A stretch of 64,000 nt of DNA from Rhabdophis nuchalis (GCA_039707465.1 CM077645.1:149353503-149417502), one strand, 5' to 3'. Positions 45,554-58,055 are shown, counted from the stretch's first letter. Numbers and translations: made by a program. The notes: a model not told the origin generated them from the sequence alone.

Positions 45554-48503
45554 GTGAGGGGGGGTTGCACCCGCTATTTAAGAGCGGTTGCCCGCCCCGA
45601 CCCCCTGTGCTCCTCCCGCAACCTAGGTGGTGAGGAGTTACCGAGCCTGGGCCCAAAGCTGATGCTGTGCAACGCCAGGTCCGTGGTGAACAAAGCCCCT
45701 CTTATATACGATCTAATTTCAGAGGGGGACCCGGACCTGGTGGGTATCACGGAAACCTGGTTGGGGCAGGAGGGAGGTGTTCCCCTCGTTGTGATGTGCC
45801 CACCAGGTTACCTGGCACTTCATCGGCCAAGGGCCCAGGGTAGGGGTGGGGGAGTGGCGGTTATTATCAAAGAAAGTCTTCAGCCAAGGGAGGCCACTGT
45901 GCCTCAGGTAGTCGGGTGTGAATCCCTATGTGTGAAATGGGGACTTGGGAGGCAGCTGGGCCTGCTGGTTCTGTACCTGGCTCCCCGCTACGTATCAGCG
46001 GCCCTGCCCGAGCTCCTGGAGGTGATCGCCGAGGTGGCGGTTGGTACCCCCCGACTTTTACTCATGGGGGGTTTCAACCTGCCATCGGTAGGCGATTCAT
46101 CTAAGGTGGCTTGGGAGTTCATGGCCTCCATGACGGCTATGGACCTGACCCAAGTAATTCAAGGTCCCACACATACAGGGGGAAACACACTAGACCTGAT
46201 TTTTACCTCTGGCCAGTGGTTGAGTGATCTAGGAGTAGGGGAAGTAGTCATCGAACCCCTGTCATGGTCAGATCACTCTCTCCTTCGGCTGGACTTTCCG
46301 ACCGCTACACCCCACCGCGGGGAGGCGGAACCTGAGATTCCTAGATGGTTCCGCCCCAGGCGCCTGATGGACCCGGAGAGGTTCCAGACGGAGCTTGGGC
46401 CTATACCCGCAACCCTGACCCACGACTCGACCGAGGACTTAGTGGCCGCATGGAATAGTGCGGCCACGGGGGCCTTGGACCGGGTCGTGCCCTTGTGGCC
46501 TCTCACGCGGCACCGATCCACCCTGGCCCCTTGGTTTTCCGAGGAGCTAAGGGTGATGAAGCGCCGCAAGAGACGCCTAGAGAGCAGGTGGAGGTCCACT
46601 CGTTCCAAATCCGACCGAACACTAGTGAGGTCCTACATAAAGACCTACCTAGTGGCAATAAGAGTGGCAAAACGTAGTCATCTTGCCACCCTTATTGCGT
46701 CCGCAGATAACCGCCCTGCCGCCCTGTTCCGAGTGACCCGCTCCCTTCTCCATCAGGGACCGCGGGAAGCTCCCTTGCAGGGTAGAGCAGAGGAGTTTGG
46801 AGGTTATCTGCAGGACAAAATCGCCCGGATTCGGGACGACCTGGCCTCCATCTCGATAGATCTGGGCGGACCGTCCGAGGCAGGTCTTGAGACCATTTTA
46901 TGGGACGAGTTCGACTTTGTTACTTCCGAAGACATGGACAGGTTGCCGAGGCAACTGAATGCCACCACATGTTTATTGGACCCATGTCCCTCCTGGTTGG
47001 TACTGGCCTCCTGGGAGGTGACACGAGGCTGGCTCCAGGGAATTGTGAACGCTTCTCTTAGTGAGGGGTTCTTGCCGGCCTCCCTTAAAGAGGCGATGGT
47101 GAGACCCCTCCTCAAGAAGCCCTCCCTGGACCCAGCATTGCTAACTAACTATCGTCCGGTCTCCAACCTTCACTTTTTGGCGAAGGTTGTAGAGAGTGTG
47201 GTGGCACAGCAGTTCTCTCCGCACCTGGAGGAAACTGCTTATCTAGACCCGCGCCAGTCCGGCTTCCGACCTGGGCACAGCACCGAGACGGCATTGGTCG
47301 CGTTGGTGGATGATCTCTGGAGGGCCAGAGATATGGGTTTTTCCTCTATCCTGGTCCTATTAGATCTCTCAGCGGCTTTCGATACCATCGACCATGATAT
47401 CCTATTGCACCGACTGGAGAGGTTGGGATTGGGGGGCACTGTTTTGCAGTGGTTCTCCTCCTACCTCTGCGGTCGGTCGCAATTTGTGTTGACAGGAGGG
47501 CAGAGGTCGACCTCAAGACCACTCATTTATGGGGTGCCTCAGGGGTCGGTCCTCTCACCCCTCCTGTTTAACATCTACATGAAGCCGCTGGGTGAGATCA
47601 TCCGTGGTTGTGGGGTAGAGTACCATCTGTACGCTGATGATACTCAGCTGTACATATCTACCCCCAACCACCCCAACGATGCCGTCGAAGTAATGTCCCG
47701 GTGTTTGGAAGCCGTGCGGCTCTGGAAGGGGAAGTAACAAACTCCGGCTCAACCCGTCCAAGACCGAGTGGCTGTGGTTTCCGGCGTCTCAGCATAGCCA
47801 GCTCATTCCATCACTGGTTATCAGGGGCGAGTCATTGGCCCCCGTGGAAAGGGCTCGCAACTTGGGCGTCCTCCTGGATTCGCGGCTGTCCCTGGGTGAC
47901 CATGTGACAGCCGTGGCCAGGGGGGCATTCTACCAGGTTCGCCTGGTATGCCAGTTGCGTTCCTTTCTGGACCGAGATGCCCTCCGCACTGTCACTCAGG
48001 CACTTGTGATGTCTCGCCTAGACTATTGCAACGCTCTCTACATGGGGCTCCCCTTGAGGTGCACCCGGAGGCTCCAGTTGGTTCAGAATGCGGCCGCGCG
48101 GGGGATTCTGGGAGCCTCTCGTTACTCCCACGTAACACCTCTCCTGCACGAGCTGCACTGGCTACCGGTGGCCTTCTGGGTGCGCTTCAAGGTGCTTGTT
48201 ACCATCTTCAAATCGCTCCATGGCTCGGGGCCTAGCTACTTGCGGGACCGTCTCCTGCCGCATACCTCCCTGCGTCCCATACGCTCCCACAGAGAGGGCC
48301 TACTGAGGGTACCAACCGCCGGTCAATGCCGGCTAGCGGTGCCCAGGGGTAGGGCCTTCTCTGTGGCAGGGCCGGCCCTCTGGAACGACCTACCCCCCGA
48401 ACTCCGCACTATCACGGACCTTCCCCTCTTTCGCCATTCACTTAAAACATATTTTTTTTCAACAAGCTGGTCTTGCATAGTAGTTCAGACTCTTATAATA
48501 TAG
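45554..48503 (+). pseudogene. CR1 ORF2 (endonuclease-reverse transcriptase), inactivated
   Basis: Retrotransposon polyprotein that would nick target DNA and reverse transcribe its RNA. One open frame runs 727 codons to 47737, then the frame shifts and continues to 48503. The first ATG is at 45662. APE endonuclease domain about residues 36-270: LMLCNARSVVNKAP, GITETWLG, MGGFNLP and SWSDHSLLRLDF. RT domain about 500-727: LTNYRPVSNLHFLAKVVES, GFRPGHSTETALVALVDDLW, LLDLSAAFDTIDHDIL, YGVPQGSVLSPLLF and the catalytic YADD at 693-696. Residue 173 is Gly (codon 46070-46072) where the family has Asp in the GDFN motif, which should disable the endonuclease. The shifted tail has RLDYCNALYMGLPLRCTRRL and SYLRDRLLPHTSLRPIRSHR. 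Few lesions suggest a fairly young copy. Confidence 0.92.
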
Positions 48504-48709
48504 CTTCTGCCTAACACGTAAATGATATTAGATTTTTTAGGGGGAACTTTTAGCACAGGCTGTGATTTAATTCTTTTTATCTATTTATTGTATTTATTGT
48601 ATTTTATTATTGTTGTTTTAAATTTCCTGTGCACCGCCCTGGGTCCACTTCGGTGGAGAAGGCGCGGTATATAAATTGAAATAAATTAAAATTAAATTAA
48701 TTCACATAA

Positions 48710-50110
48710 ATCTACCCACTTTCCTTCAAACATAGGTAATGGTGGAACATCACAGACATTAGTAGCATTTTTTAAACCTAGTTCTATAAAGTAGTACCAT
48801 TTTTTAAGATGTACTGCTACAAAGTATTGAACACATTTTAATAGTGTTTAGTAGAATTTAAGGCTTAGCCAGATAATTAATCAAATACATCCAACTTGTA
48901 TTTTAGTTTTTCTGGAACAAACCCTACATTTTAAAATAGGAAATTAAATAGTAAAGATAGTAACATCTACTAAGAGGTCACTTATTTTACCTCCTGACAA
49001 AGTAGGAGTAAATAAAACAGACTTTTTCCCCATTAGAAGACAGCTGAGCACCACAAATCCTTGAAGTGATTGTTTCTCTAGAGGGCTTACCGTGATGTTC
49101 GAAACCAGCAACACTTGCTAAGAAATATCACATTTTCATTTCATCCTTATTGAAATTAATGGGAGTTATACTGGAACAAATGGTCTCTTCCAAACATTAA
49201 ATTAAAACTGCATTGGCACTTGATGAAATTTATCTTTTGAATAAGACTTTGAGCTATAAATAAAGAAGTTTGGGTATGCAGTGTCACTTCATTGCATGAA
49301 ATGCATATTGGTGACATTTAGCCCATTCATGAATTGTAATCGTTCTAAACATAAGTACTTTGATTTAATGGGATTGAAGTCTGAACAAAGAGTCACAAAT
49401 CTTATAAGCAGTGAGAGGCGAGTTTCAGAATCAGCTCCCTTAAAGTGATGAATTGAAATATGACTGCAAGAGGCAAAAATGCTGATAAATCAAGTTAACA
49501 GAATAATTTTACGAAGTTATAAATTAAAAAACTAAAATCTTTATTTTCTGAAAATAATGGGCTAAAAATGAAATACGGAGTCATGTAAAAGGACAATTAA
49601 AATATGGGCAGTACTCAACAACCATTCATTTAATAATCATTCAGTTACAACAGCACTGAAAAAAGTTACCATACTTAAGACCAGTCCTTGCACTTACGAT
49701 AGTTGCAACATCCATAGTGATTTGATCAAAATGCAGGTGCTTGGCAACATATTTGTGACAATTGCAATGACTCAGGGTCATGTGATTGTCCTTTTGCAAT
49801 CTTTCCAGATGTCTTCCAACAAGCATTCAGTGAATGGCCATGTGATTCGTTTAACAAATGAGTGATTCACTTAACAAATGTGGCAAAAAAGAGAGTAATA
49901 ACTTTAAAGTGTAAACCTTCATCTTTGAATATAAATGACTGCATCTGAAATCTCAAAAGCAAGTTTATGGGCATTCCCACAAAATGGCCACCATGATGGA
50001 CAGGTGTGAGGTGAAAATTATTAGAGGGCAAATTAGAAAGTTGTTCTCAACAGTCCCTTGGTGCTCTCCATTTTTTAACGGATTATTTTTTTCCTGATAA
50101 ATTGTCCTTT
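48710..50110. other. Intergenic DNA with one degraded mariner MITE
   Basis: AT-rich and without supportable exons. From 49605 to 49890 a mariner MITE relative is visible on the - strand (TTACAACAGCACTGAAAAAAG, ATTTGTGACAATTGCAATGA, GATTCACTTAACAAATGTGG). Confidence 0.5.
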
Positions 50111-50111
50111 A

Positions 50112-50335
50112 TGAGCCATGGTGGCGCAGTGGTTAGAATACTGCAGGCTACTTCTGACTGCTGGCTACCTGCAATTTGACAGTTCAAATCTCACCAAGCT
50201 CAAGGTTGACTCAGCCTTCTATCCTTCCAAGGTCGGTAAAATGAGGACCCAGATTGTTGGGATCAATATGTTGACTGTAAACTGCTTAGAGAGGGCTGTG
50301 AAGCAGTATATAAGTCTTAAATGCTATTGCTATTT
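50112..50335 (+). mobile_element. tRNA-derived squamate SINE
   Basis: About 224 bp starting TGAGCCATGGTGGCGCAGTGG, which contains a perfect pol III A box (TGGCGCAGTGG); the B box is worn (AGTTCAAATCTC). The body has AAGGTTGACTCAGCCTTC and AAAATGAGGACCCAGATTG, and the 3' end AATGCTATTGCTATT. Another copy is at 55059-55295. Confidence 0.85.
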
Positions 50336-50861
50336 ACCATTTTTAATTTCTTAAAATACCTCTGAGGTAGGTGTATGTGTATATAATATATATATATATA
50401 TATATACCATGCATTTCCCCAAGAAGGTAAAGTATTGTAAATAAATGTTATATTTGAAGCTGGCCTGCATGTTAATCTCTCATTTCACTTTTTAGATAGT
50501 GGAAGCTAAATAAAATGATGGTACGTAGATGCAAGGAAGATACTTATAATTATAGGGGGAGGGACTGGCCTTTCAAGAGAGATTAGCTACAGTTTAGAGA
50601 ATGCTAATCCCAATGAAATGGCTGGATTATCAAAAATGTAGTCATGTTTAGTGCTGATCCAATGCAATCTGTAAAAATGAGGTTTAATGAATTTCAGCAA
50701 GCCAGCTGGGCTCGCACATCACAGTAGGCCAGAAAACATATAAATCATATGTTTTAAAAGTAGAGTAGTGTGTGGAGAAGGGGTATTAAAACAAATTAAG
50801 ATCATAGTTGTGACCACACAATCCAAACCAGCCCCCTTTTTACATCCACCACATGTTTATT

Positions 50862-52902
50862 TGTGAAAAAAAGGTTTCATTGGTTTTTACAAAATTTTAA
50901 AAATAGGAAAAAGGTATAAGGTATTAAAGAGATATTTTGAGGACATCTATGTCGGAGGTGTCGGCCCCCTCCGAGACTTCATACAAAAAAAAAAAAGGGA
51001 TAATACAATACATTTTTCATTTCCCTACAAAGTGGAAAGAGATACAAATATATCATTTTATATTCATGCAATCAATCATTGTTTCTATAAACATCCAGAT
51101 AAAGGTTACACTATATAGAAAAAAGTCATTTGTGAGATCTAAGTCTTTTAGCAATTGTATCTTCCTCTCCCTGACCTCCAGTGGGCGGAGCTATAGCCCC
51201 TCCCATTCCCCCATTTTCATCCTCCAGGATTGGGGAATGTTTTTTAAGAAAGGCTTCCGCCTCTGCAATTGTTTTAATTCTTACTCTCCCCCCCTCCCAG
51301 AACACTAACATTCCCTTGGGCATCAACCACTTGAACCACACACCCTTTTTATATAATATTTTTGATAAGAAGGAATATTTCCTTCTTATTTCTCTAATCT
51401 TTTTCGGGATCTGTTTCAAGATGGCAATCTCATTCTGTTGATATATCAAGGGACCGTCTCTCTGTGCTCTCAGGATCCCATCCCTTGTTGGCCTTCTTAC
51501 AAATTTAATATGTATCTCTCTGGGTACTTCATTTATTCTGGCATATGCTGAGTTAATTCTATAGATCAAATCGATGACCTCCAAATGTCTTCTTTGCTCT
51601 TTTTGGTATAATCTGCTAACATCGTACTCATTAAATCTTTTAAATTCTCAAAGCTTAATTCAGGAACATTTTGAAACCTTAAAAAGTAAGACATCCTTTC
51701 AAAATCCATCCTAGACATATGACCAGCTAAATCCACAATTTCTCTTTGAGATTTTTTTATCTCTCCCTTCATCTCAGCCGTCCCCCCCCCCCCTCCAGTC
51801 CATCAATTTTTTGTTTTCCATTAGTGCTTTCTGTGTCTCCAAAAGTTCCAATTTTGAGCTAACATTGTCTTTCCGGATTTCTTTTATTTATTTCATGATG
51901 TTTTGAAGAGTTTCCTCTAATGCTGATAACTGTGTAGCATCCACCTCTGTTTCTTTGGATAACATTGAAGTAATCTTAGGTTGATGTGGCTGCTTTTTTG
52001 AAGCCATAATGAAAGTGTTAAGTTCTTGTCACTAATATGGCATCTGTTGGAGAGGTAGTCCGTGAGGCGAGGAGAGAGTAAGAGTCAATATCCAAATTCA
52101 AAGTTCAATTTGCTTACAATCCAGAGAGAGAACAATTTTTATAAACAATCAAATAAGGAAAAAAAAAAGAAGGCACATCTGGGAAAGGTCCTAATAATCA
52201 GTTACATTAATCCACTGGTAAAAAATTCAGTCCCGAAGACGAGGGAGTGTCAGCAAATTTCAAAGAGAAGTATTTCTTGCTGAGAACAAAGGAACGCCAT
52301 CTTCCCCACACCTCTGGAAGCCGCGGAGAACTAGTGAAAGTCCATATCAATTGTTGCAAGACAGAGATACAAAGTATCATTAAAAATCTTAAAGTGAAAG
52401 ACTTTCATTTGTAGTTTAAAAATGGGATGTTAATTTCTCCACCTCCCCAAGCCTGGGGAACATTCCAAAACGCCGCTTTTTCCCCCCTTTCCTTTCCGAG
52501 GAGGGGTTTTACAAACTCCCTCCTCCTTCTTCTTTTAAAATGAAAGTTGAAAGCATTAAGTTGAAATCACTCACAATCCACTCTGTAGCCATGAGCCTCG
52601 GTGTTGCCTTCAGCCCCGGCTTTTCAGCCCGTCTCTAATTGCAGCAGCTGTTCCGGCTCTCCATCGGCGAAGGGGACGAAAGAGGAAGTCGTCGTCCCCC
52701 CCGCGACTCGTTCTCCGGCACCTAGGACGAGGCAGGAGCCACCCCCCCCCGACTGCCGTCGAAGTGGGGGGACTCATCGCAAGCCATCTGTGCGGTGGGG
52801 GCTCTTTAGCAAGAGCCCCCTGCCCCCGAAGGCACCACTGGAGCAACCAAGCGGCAGACGAGTCAAAGACCCGACCGTCGCCTCCGGCAAACCGAAAGGA
52901 AG
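50862..52902 (-). mobile_element. L1-like element: 5'UTR + ORF1 + 3'UTR, no ORF2
   Basis: Insertion flanked by a 17-bp duplication, TCCACCACATGTTTATT, at 50845-50861 and 52903-52919. On the - strand: a GC-rich 5'UTR (about 52902-52010), ORF1 from ATG at 52006 (MASKKQPHQPKITSMLSKET) to the stop near 51126, then only about 265 bp of AT-rich DNA. No endonuclease or RT is present between ORF1 and the end. There is no clear terminal poly-A; an internal T13 (- strand) lies near 50985. Confidence 0.75.
51126..52006 (-). pseudogene. L1-like ORF1 (RNA-binding protein), degraded
   Basis: ORF1p-type protein that would coat retrotransposon RNA as a trimer. Segments in order: N-terminal Met with Gln/Lys-rich start, coiled-coil candidate (QLSALEETLQNI, KLELLETQKALME), an RRM-like part (MDFERMSYFLRFQNVPELSF), and a C-terminal domain on 51126-51584 (EVPREIHIKFVRRPTRDGIL, KKGVWFKWLMPKGMLVFWEG, RVRIKTIAEAEAFLKKHSP). 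A stop near 51896, an indel in a poly-G run near 51785 and a stop near 51570 break the frame, so it is not functional. The last 153 codons remain open. Confidence 0.8.
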
Positions 52903-52989
52903 TCCACCACATGTTTATTATATGTGTAAAAAATAAGTGGGATCTAGGTGCACTCAATTATAAACCTGTTCAGATTATTGAAAAATAGA

Positions 52990-54220
52990 AGCTTGATTTA
53001 AAAATAAAAAAGAAGCTAATGTTTTGGCTGGTCACAAGGTGAATCTGGTAAATGCAAATATCCTTAGAGCTAAAATCTACCCAGATACTGCAAAATATTG
53101 GAGCTCAGATAAGATTCTATACAAAAAAATAATTCACACGAAAACACATAACCATAAGCATCATAAAACAAATTAATCCTAGTGCAGGTTCCTGGCTAGA
53201 CTGTTCCAAATTACTTCAAAAATAGTTTTCAGAAGCAGACAATTACGTCTACTTCAAATTATTTGGACTTTCCTGTAGATTCTTGGACATTGCAGGAATT
53301 TATTAGGGGGTATTTGGGGGAAATGGTAAATCCCACATTCCAGCCTCATAGTTATTTTGACCTCTGTTCTAAAAGAACCAGATTTTTTTCTAACCAAGGA
53401 AAAGGCTGAGTATATGGTCTCTTGTGAAAATGTGGATTAGGCACATCTAAGTCAGCAGGTTGGTCATCCATTAATGATTGCCTCAGGCCTACATGCTCAA
53501 AACATAGTCTTTAAAATTTGTTTGCATTGTAAATTAAGTTTTAAATTGGGAATCCATGATTACACTCATTGCAAATTAAAAATTGCAAATGAACACATGA
53601 ATAAGCCATGATCTATAGATGTTTGGATGATTTAAAGAGCATATATCAAAATATTATTGGCTATCGGGCTTTTTTGTGTGTGGTTGTCTGCCTGGTTGAA
53701 CAGATATAATAGGTTTTTTTTCAGGAAAAGTTATCAAAATGTAGTATTTGTTATGTCAGCCATCTTGTGTGCTGCCTTTTCTTCTATCCATGATGTTTCT
53801 TTTAGATTTATAATATAATTCATAAAAACAACATGTTTTCAATCTGTAATTTAAAGGATGCTATGTAGACAAAAATAAATGACAATAATAGAGCCTGAGG
53901 CCTCAGGGACTGACATTTAAAAACATCATACTGAAGTCAACAACTTTTTCAGTATTAAAATAAAAGCTTTCAAAACTTGTAGGGCTCTGTAGCAGGATTT
54001 TAAAAATCGAGTAGCCCATCATTCCATCATCATTTCTGCCAGTGCTAAATGTATTCTTTTCCATTTATAAGCCAACTTTTTTTTTTTTACATAAAGTGGC
54101 AAATCAAAATAGTTTGCATTGACTGTTATTTCAAAAATATCTTTCTCCCATCAAACTTGGAAAACAAATCCTATAGTTAAAATGCCAGCATTTTGGGAAA
54201 CAGGTCCTGCCCATCCTGTA
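52990..54220. other. Intergenic, no recognised element
   Basis: AT-rich sequence with no exon, palindrome or terminal repeat that I can support. Confidence 0.4.
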
Positions 54221-54223
54221 GGT

Positions 54224-54358
54224 CAGGGGTCTTCAACCTTTGCAACTTTAAGTCTGAAGGACTTCAGCTTCCAGAATTCTCCAGCCAGCAAAGCTGGCTG
54301 GAGAATTCTGGGAGCTGAAGTCCTTCAGACTTAAAGTTGCAAAGGTTGGAGACCCCTG
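54224..54358. mobile_element. Palindromic foldback hAT MITE, copy F (divergent arms)
   Basis: 135 bp, termini CAGGGGTCTTCAACCTTTGC and GCAAAGGTTGGAGACCCCTG, 8-bp flanks CTGTAGGT and CTGTAGGC. The core is AAGTCTGAAGGACTTCAGCT instead of AAGACTTGTGGACTTCAACT, and the same changes appear in both arms. Confidence 0.92.
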
Positions 54359-55058
54359 CTGTAGGCTATTCTTGTACATTTTTATCAATTCTACGAGAAA
54401 GGGGACTGTTACTAATTTTTGCATGCACGATCTCTTACTGATACTGAGGAAGGGAGGCTGTAGGTTGGGTTCAGAAATCATGTAGGTCACATATAGACCA
54501 GGGATCTGATAGTCCTTCATAGAAGCAAATGTCACAATAAGGTCAAAATTATGTGGTTGCTAAGAGAAGCAGAAATCTCCTGTGCTACTGAAGGTTCATT
54601 TGTATGGGTTGTTCAGAAATATTTTGGAAGAATATTAGGGAAACTTGAGCTGGGACCAAAACCTTTAATTCCTCTGCTATGGTAAAGCAAAAAAAAAAAA
54701 AATGTTGAAAGAAAAATGTAAAGGAAAACAAAACACAGCCTGAGCAACTGGAAAATTACCGCTCTTTCATCTTCTCCTTTATTTGTATAAGCTTGCTATG
54801 ACATTGGAAAAACTTCTTTGTATGCCAGGAATTGTCTCTGAACTACCAAATTGCTCTGATTGAGAAAAGCATCTTCAAAGAACAAGAAGCAGTAGACAAG
54901 GATAAGATGGGGATGGGAGAGACAGAGCCAAAACACTATGCACAGAAAGACATTAATACCCCCCCCCCCCCGGTGTATTATTTATTTATATGTATTTATT
55001 AGCTGTGCAGCTGAACAGACTCTGGGTAATGTACAAAGCTAAAAAAAACAGGTAAAAT

Positions 55059-55295
55059 GAGCCAGGGTGGCCCAGTGGTTAGAGTGCAGTACAGCAAGCT
55101 ACTTCTGTTTACTGCTGGTTGCCTGCAATTTGGCAGTTAAAATTTTACCAAACTTAAGGTTGACTCAGCCTTCCATCCTTCCGAGGCTTGCAAAATGAGG
55201 ACCCAAATTGTTGGGGCAATATGCAGACTCTGTAAACTGCTTAGAGAGTGCTATAAAGCACTGTGAAGTGGTATATAAATCTAAGTGCTATTGCT
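55059..55295 (+). mobile_element. tRNA-derived squamate SINE
   Basis: Starts GAGCCAGGGTGGCCCAGTGG (A box TGGCCCAGTGG), shares AAGGTTGACTCAGCCTTCC, AAAATGAGGACCCAAATTG and AAGTGCTATTGCT with the copy at 50112. More diverged in the B box. Confidence 0.82.
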
Positions 55296-55299
55296 AAAA

Positions 55300-57915
55300 A
55301 TAGCAAATGGGCAATCAACTGAAATAATCTAGAGAACAAAAATAGGCAGATATTTGTACTAAGGAGGACAGCCAATCAGCAGCACCTCATCCTGCTTGCT
55401 CAGGGTTTTGTGAGGCTAAGGTTCCACTACAGTCAATGAGTAGATCTTCAGTAGATGTAATGAAATTACCTGGGGGAAGGGGCTGGGAATTGCTACCTAG
55501 GAAACAATTAGACAAGAGAAGCAGGAGCCCCCATTGACTTAAAAGTCAGGGAAAGAAAGGAGTCCCCTCAATGGATAAAGCCGTTAAATGTGGTGGCGGG
55601 AAGCTTTGTTCTTTCAGACTTGCAAGATTGCAGTCCTCCCAGGTAAACCAGATAAGAAAAGATGACTAGGAGAGCTAAATCTACTTTATTGTGAAGCTAC
55701 ATTAAGAGAATCGTGCAATGCTGAAAGGGCCAAACTTCCCACTGTCATTTTTAACTGATCCATTAGGGGTAGGTCCTTCCTCAGTTTCTTTCTCCGACCA
55801 TTAAATCTCTGGGGGTTCCTGCCTCTCTTGTCTGATTATTTCCTAGGCAGCATCTCTTCCTCAGTTTCCCCAAGAACATTCTCACATTCCATTGTACACT
55901 ACAGAGGCAGTCCATGCAGTTACACATTACGTACTATGGAGAAAGAGAGTTGTGATTCAATGACGTGTTGTTATAATTTTTTAAAAAACACAAAGATGGC
56001 AAGTCAGGTAGAAGTCTTTAGGAGAAGCGTGACTCTTGCATCCTGCAGTTTATCGGTAATAAGCAACTATTTGCTGTATTCTTCCAGAACTTCAGAATTC
56101 TCCACATACCAAGTGATAAGTTTGATTTTAACTGTTTTCTGCCAGTTGTTTTTGGCAAATGGGCTAAGGAAGGCTATTGTCATAGCTGACTGTTATCTCT
56201 GCCTCCAACCCTACTTGGCAGATATTCAGATCTAGCTCGCTGGTGTTGGAAACATGACTTGAATAACTGGATAAGTCAACTTGTTAACAAATAAGGAAAT
56301 AGGAATCAGTCTTAACAAAATATGTACATAGCAGAGTGCAGTGGATGTTGTGATGTTTGTCCTCAGCATTATGACATGGTTTTTTATCTTGCTCCACAGT
56401 CTTCCTAATAAAGGAATGGGGAGGTCAATGGTTATCAAAATGTAATCAGCTTCAGTTTTGAGGTATTACATAAACACAGAAAATATTTTAAGCATTTTCA
56501 TTGATGCTGGGCTCAGAAATGACCATTTTCTATTCTTTACTGTTAATTGCAGTTATTGGTCTAAGCCTCACCCTATTCTAGTTAATAGCCTTTCCCAGTC
56601 TAGTGTTATCTGTGTATGTTGTCCTTGATTTGACAATAGGAGATTATTGATATGGAAGACCCCTGATGCCTGCCTAACTCATGCTTTATGCCTTATAATA
56701 AAGTTTATATCATTATGAATAAAGCCATCATAAAGATAGACCCTCAATCATAATAATAGGTAACCATCACATGTAGGAAGACACAAATAACAAATATGTT
56801 TCCTGTAAGAAGCATTCTTGGTGCTGATGTTTTATTCTTTTCCTGTTTTTAGAGAGATTTTTCAATGACAAAAATATACATTGTGCCACATTTTATTGTT
56901 TCTTTCAAATATATCTCCCTCACTGAAGTAACACTCATTGTGCACTTGGCACCAGTTAATTACTCTTTCTAGTGCAATTTTAATTGTATCACTATACCAT
57001 TCATCTTTTTTGTAGCAAATAGCTTATTTTATTTTGGACTTAAATGAGCTGTATTCTTTTTGAAAAATGTCCTGAAGATATGAGTAAAGAAAGGTTATAT
57101 TATGTAAATTTCAAGTACATAATGCGTGTAAATGAGTATCAGATTGAAACTTCCTATAATGACAACCTTATTAAATTTAATCAAGGACTATTGCAACATT
57201 TTCCAGTGGTTTTCTCTTAATGATAAAACATCTTTAATATTACATTTCTCTTTTGATGTATTCATCCCCCCCCCCCCCAATCTCTGCAAACATCATTGCT
57301 TATAATGGTATCTTCTTCAGACAGCCTAAAACCTGTGAAAGAAACTATATTCTTTTGCTATTCTCCCAATCCTTTACTGTAGCTTGGAAATTATATCAAT
57401 CTATTTTTGAACTTAAAAACATACACGCATATGAAATATTATATTTCCGCAGGACTTAATATAGCAATGGCATACAGAATTAATCCTTGGAAAGCACATA
57501 AGTGAAAGTATCTATTTATTTTGTGTTATATTTATCCCTGGACATTTTGCAAGCAGATGGTGTTCAGGGCCTGAGGTAATTCATAACATTGATTCTTACA
57601 ACAACTATTAATTGGGAAGATATTTTCTTATTTGAAAACAAGACGTTTTTCTTTATGTTCTCCATTTTCTGAAGGGTTAAAAAGCCGACAAATTGAATGT
57701 TTCGATCTTACAAAGATAAGAGAAGCATTAGTCTAGGTTCCTTTTCAAATTCAAGAATTCTTTGCTGCACATAGAGATACCTTGACATTTTCCAATGGAA
57801 GTTTGAAATGTACTTGACCTTATTCCAAACTGAATAAACAATAAGCCTTTTTTGTCTTTGACTGGACTCTTCTTTTGACTATCATTAGAGATTTTAGACT
57901 GAACCAACAAGCAAT
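55300..57915. other. Intergenic, no gene recognised
   Basis: 2.6 kb of AT-rich DNA. The frame of 135 codons at 55828-56235 has no motif I recognise and no splice context. A poly-C run lies at 57268. 57530-57640 faintly resembles SINE sequence. Confidence 0.4.
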
Positions 57916-57918
57916 AAA

Positions 57919-57919
<1 letters not shown>

Positions 57920-57998
<79 letters not shown>

Positions 57999-58055
57999 CA
58001 TTTGTAACCCGCACTCATCTCACCACAAAGGGACTCGGGGCGGCGAGATATGATT
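57920..58055 (-). mobile_element. (ATT)n tract attached to a CR1 3' end
   Basis: About 26 ATT units (57920-57996) run directly into ACCCGCACTCATCTCACC and AGGGACTCGGGGCGGCG, the reverse complement of a CR1 3'UTR end. The remaining CR1 is only about 60 bp. Confidence 0.8.

Larger units (their letters stand above)
44396..48705 (+). mobile_element. CR1 LINE, nearly full length
   Basis: This copy includes a GC-rich 5' region, ORF2 (separate entry), a 3'UTR with CCTGTGCACCGCCCTGGGTC and an AAATT-rich 3' tail ending about 48705. The left limit near 44396 is inferred from the change at the end of the CA repeat; an unrelated MITE (44670-44936) interrupts the 5' region. A short frame at 45315-45557 just before ORF2 may be the end of ORF1. 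It is by far the longest CR1 in the window. Confidence 0.85.

Noticed and set aside
45554..47737. 727-codon frame as a host gene
   Set aside because: The endonuclease and YADD reverse transcriptase motifs and multicopy relatives in the window show it is CR1 ORF2.
52601..52988. Pro/Ser-rich frames on both strands
   Set aside because: They lie in the GC-rich 5'UTR of the L1-like element.
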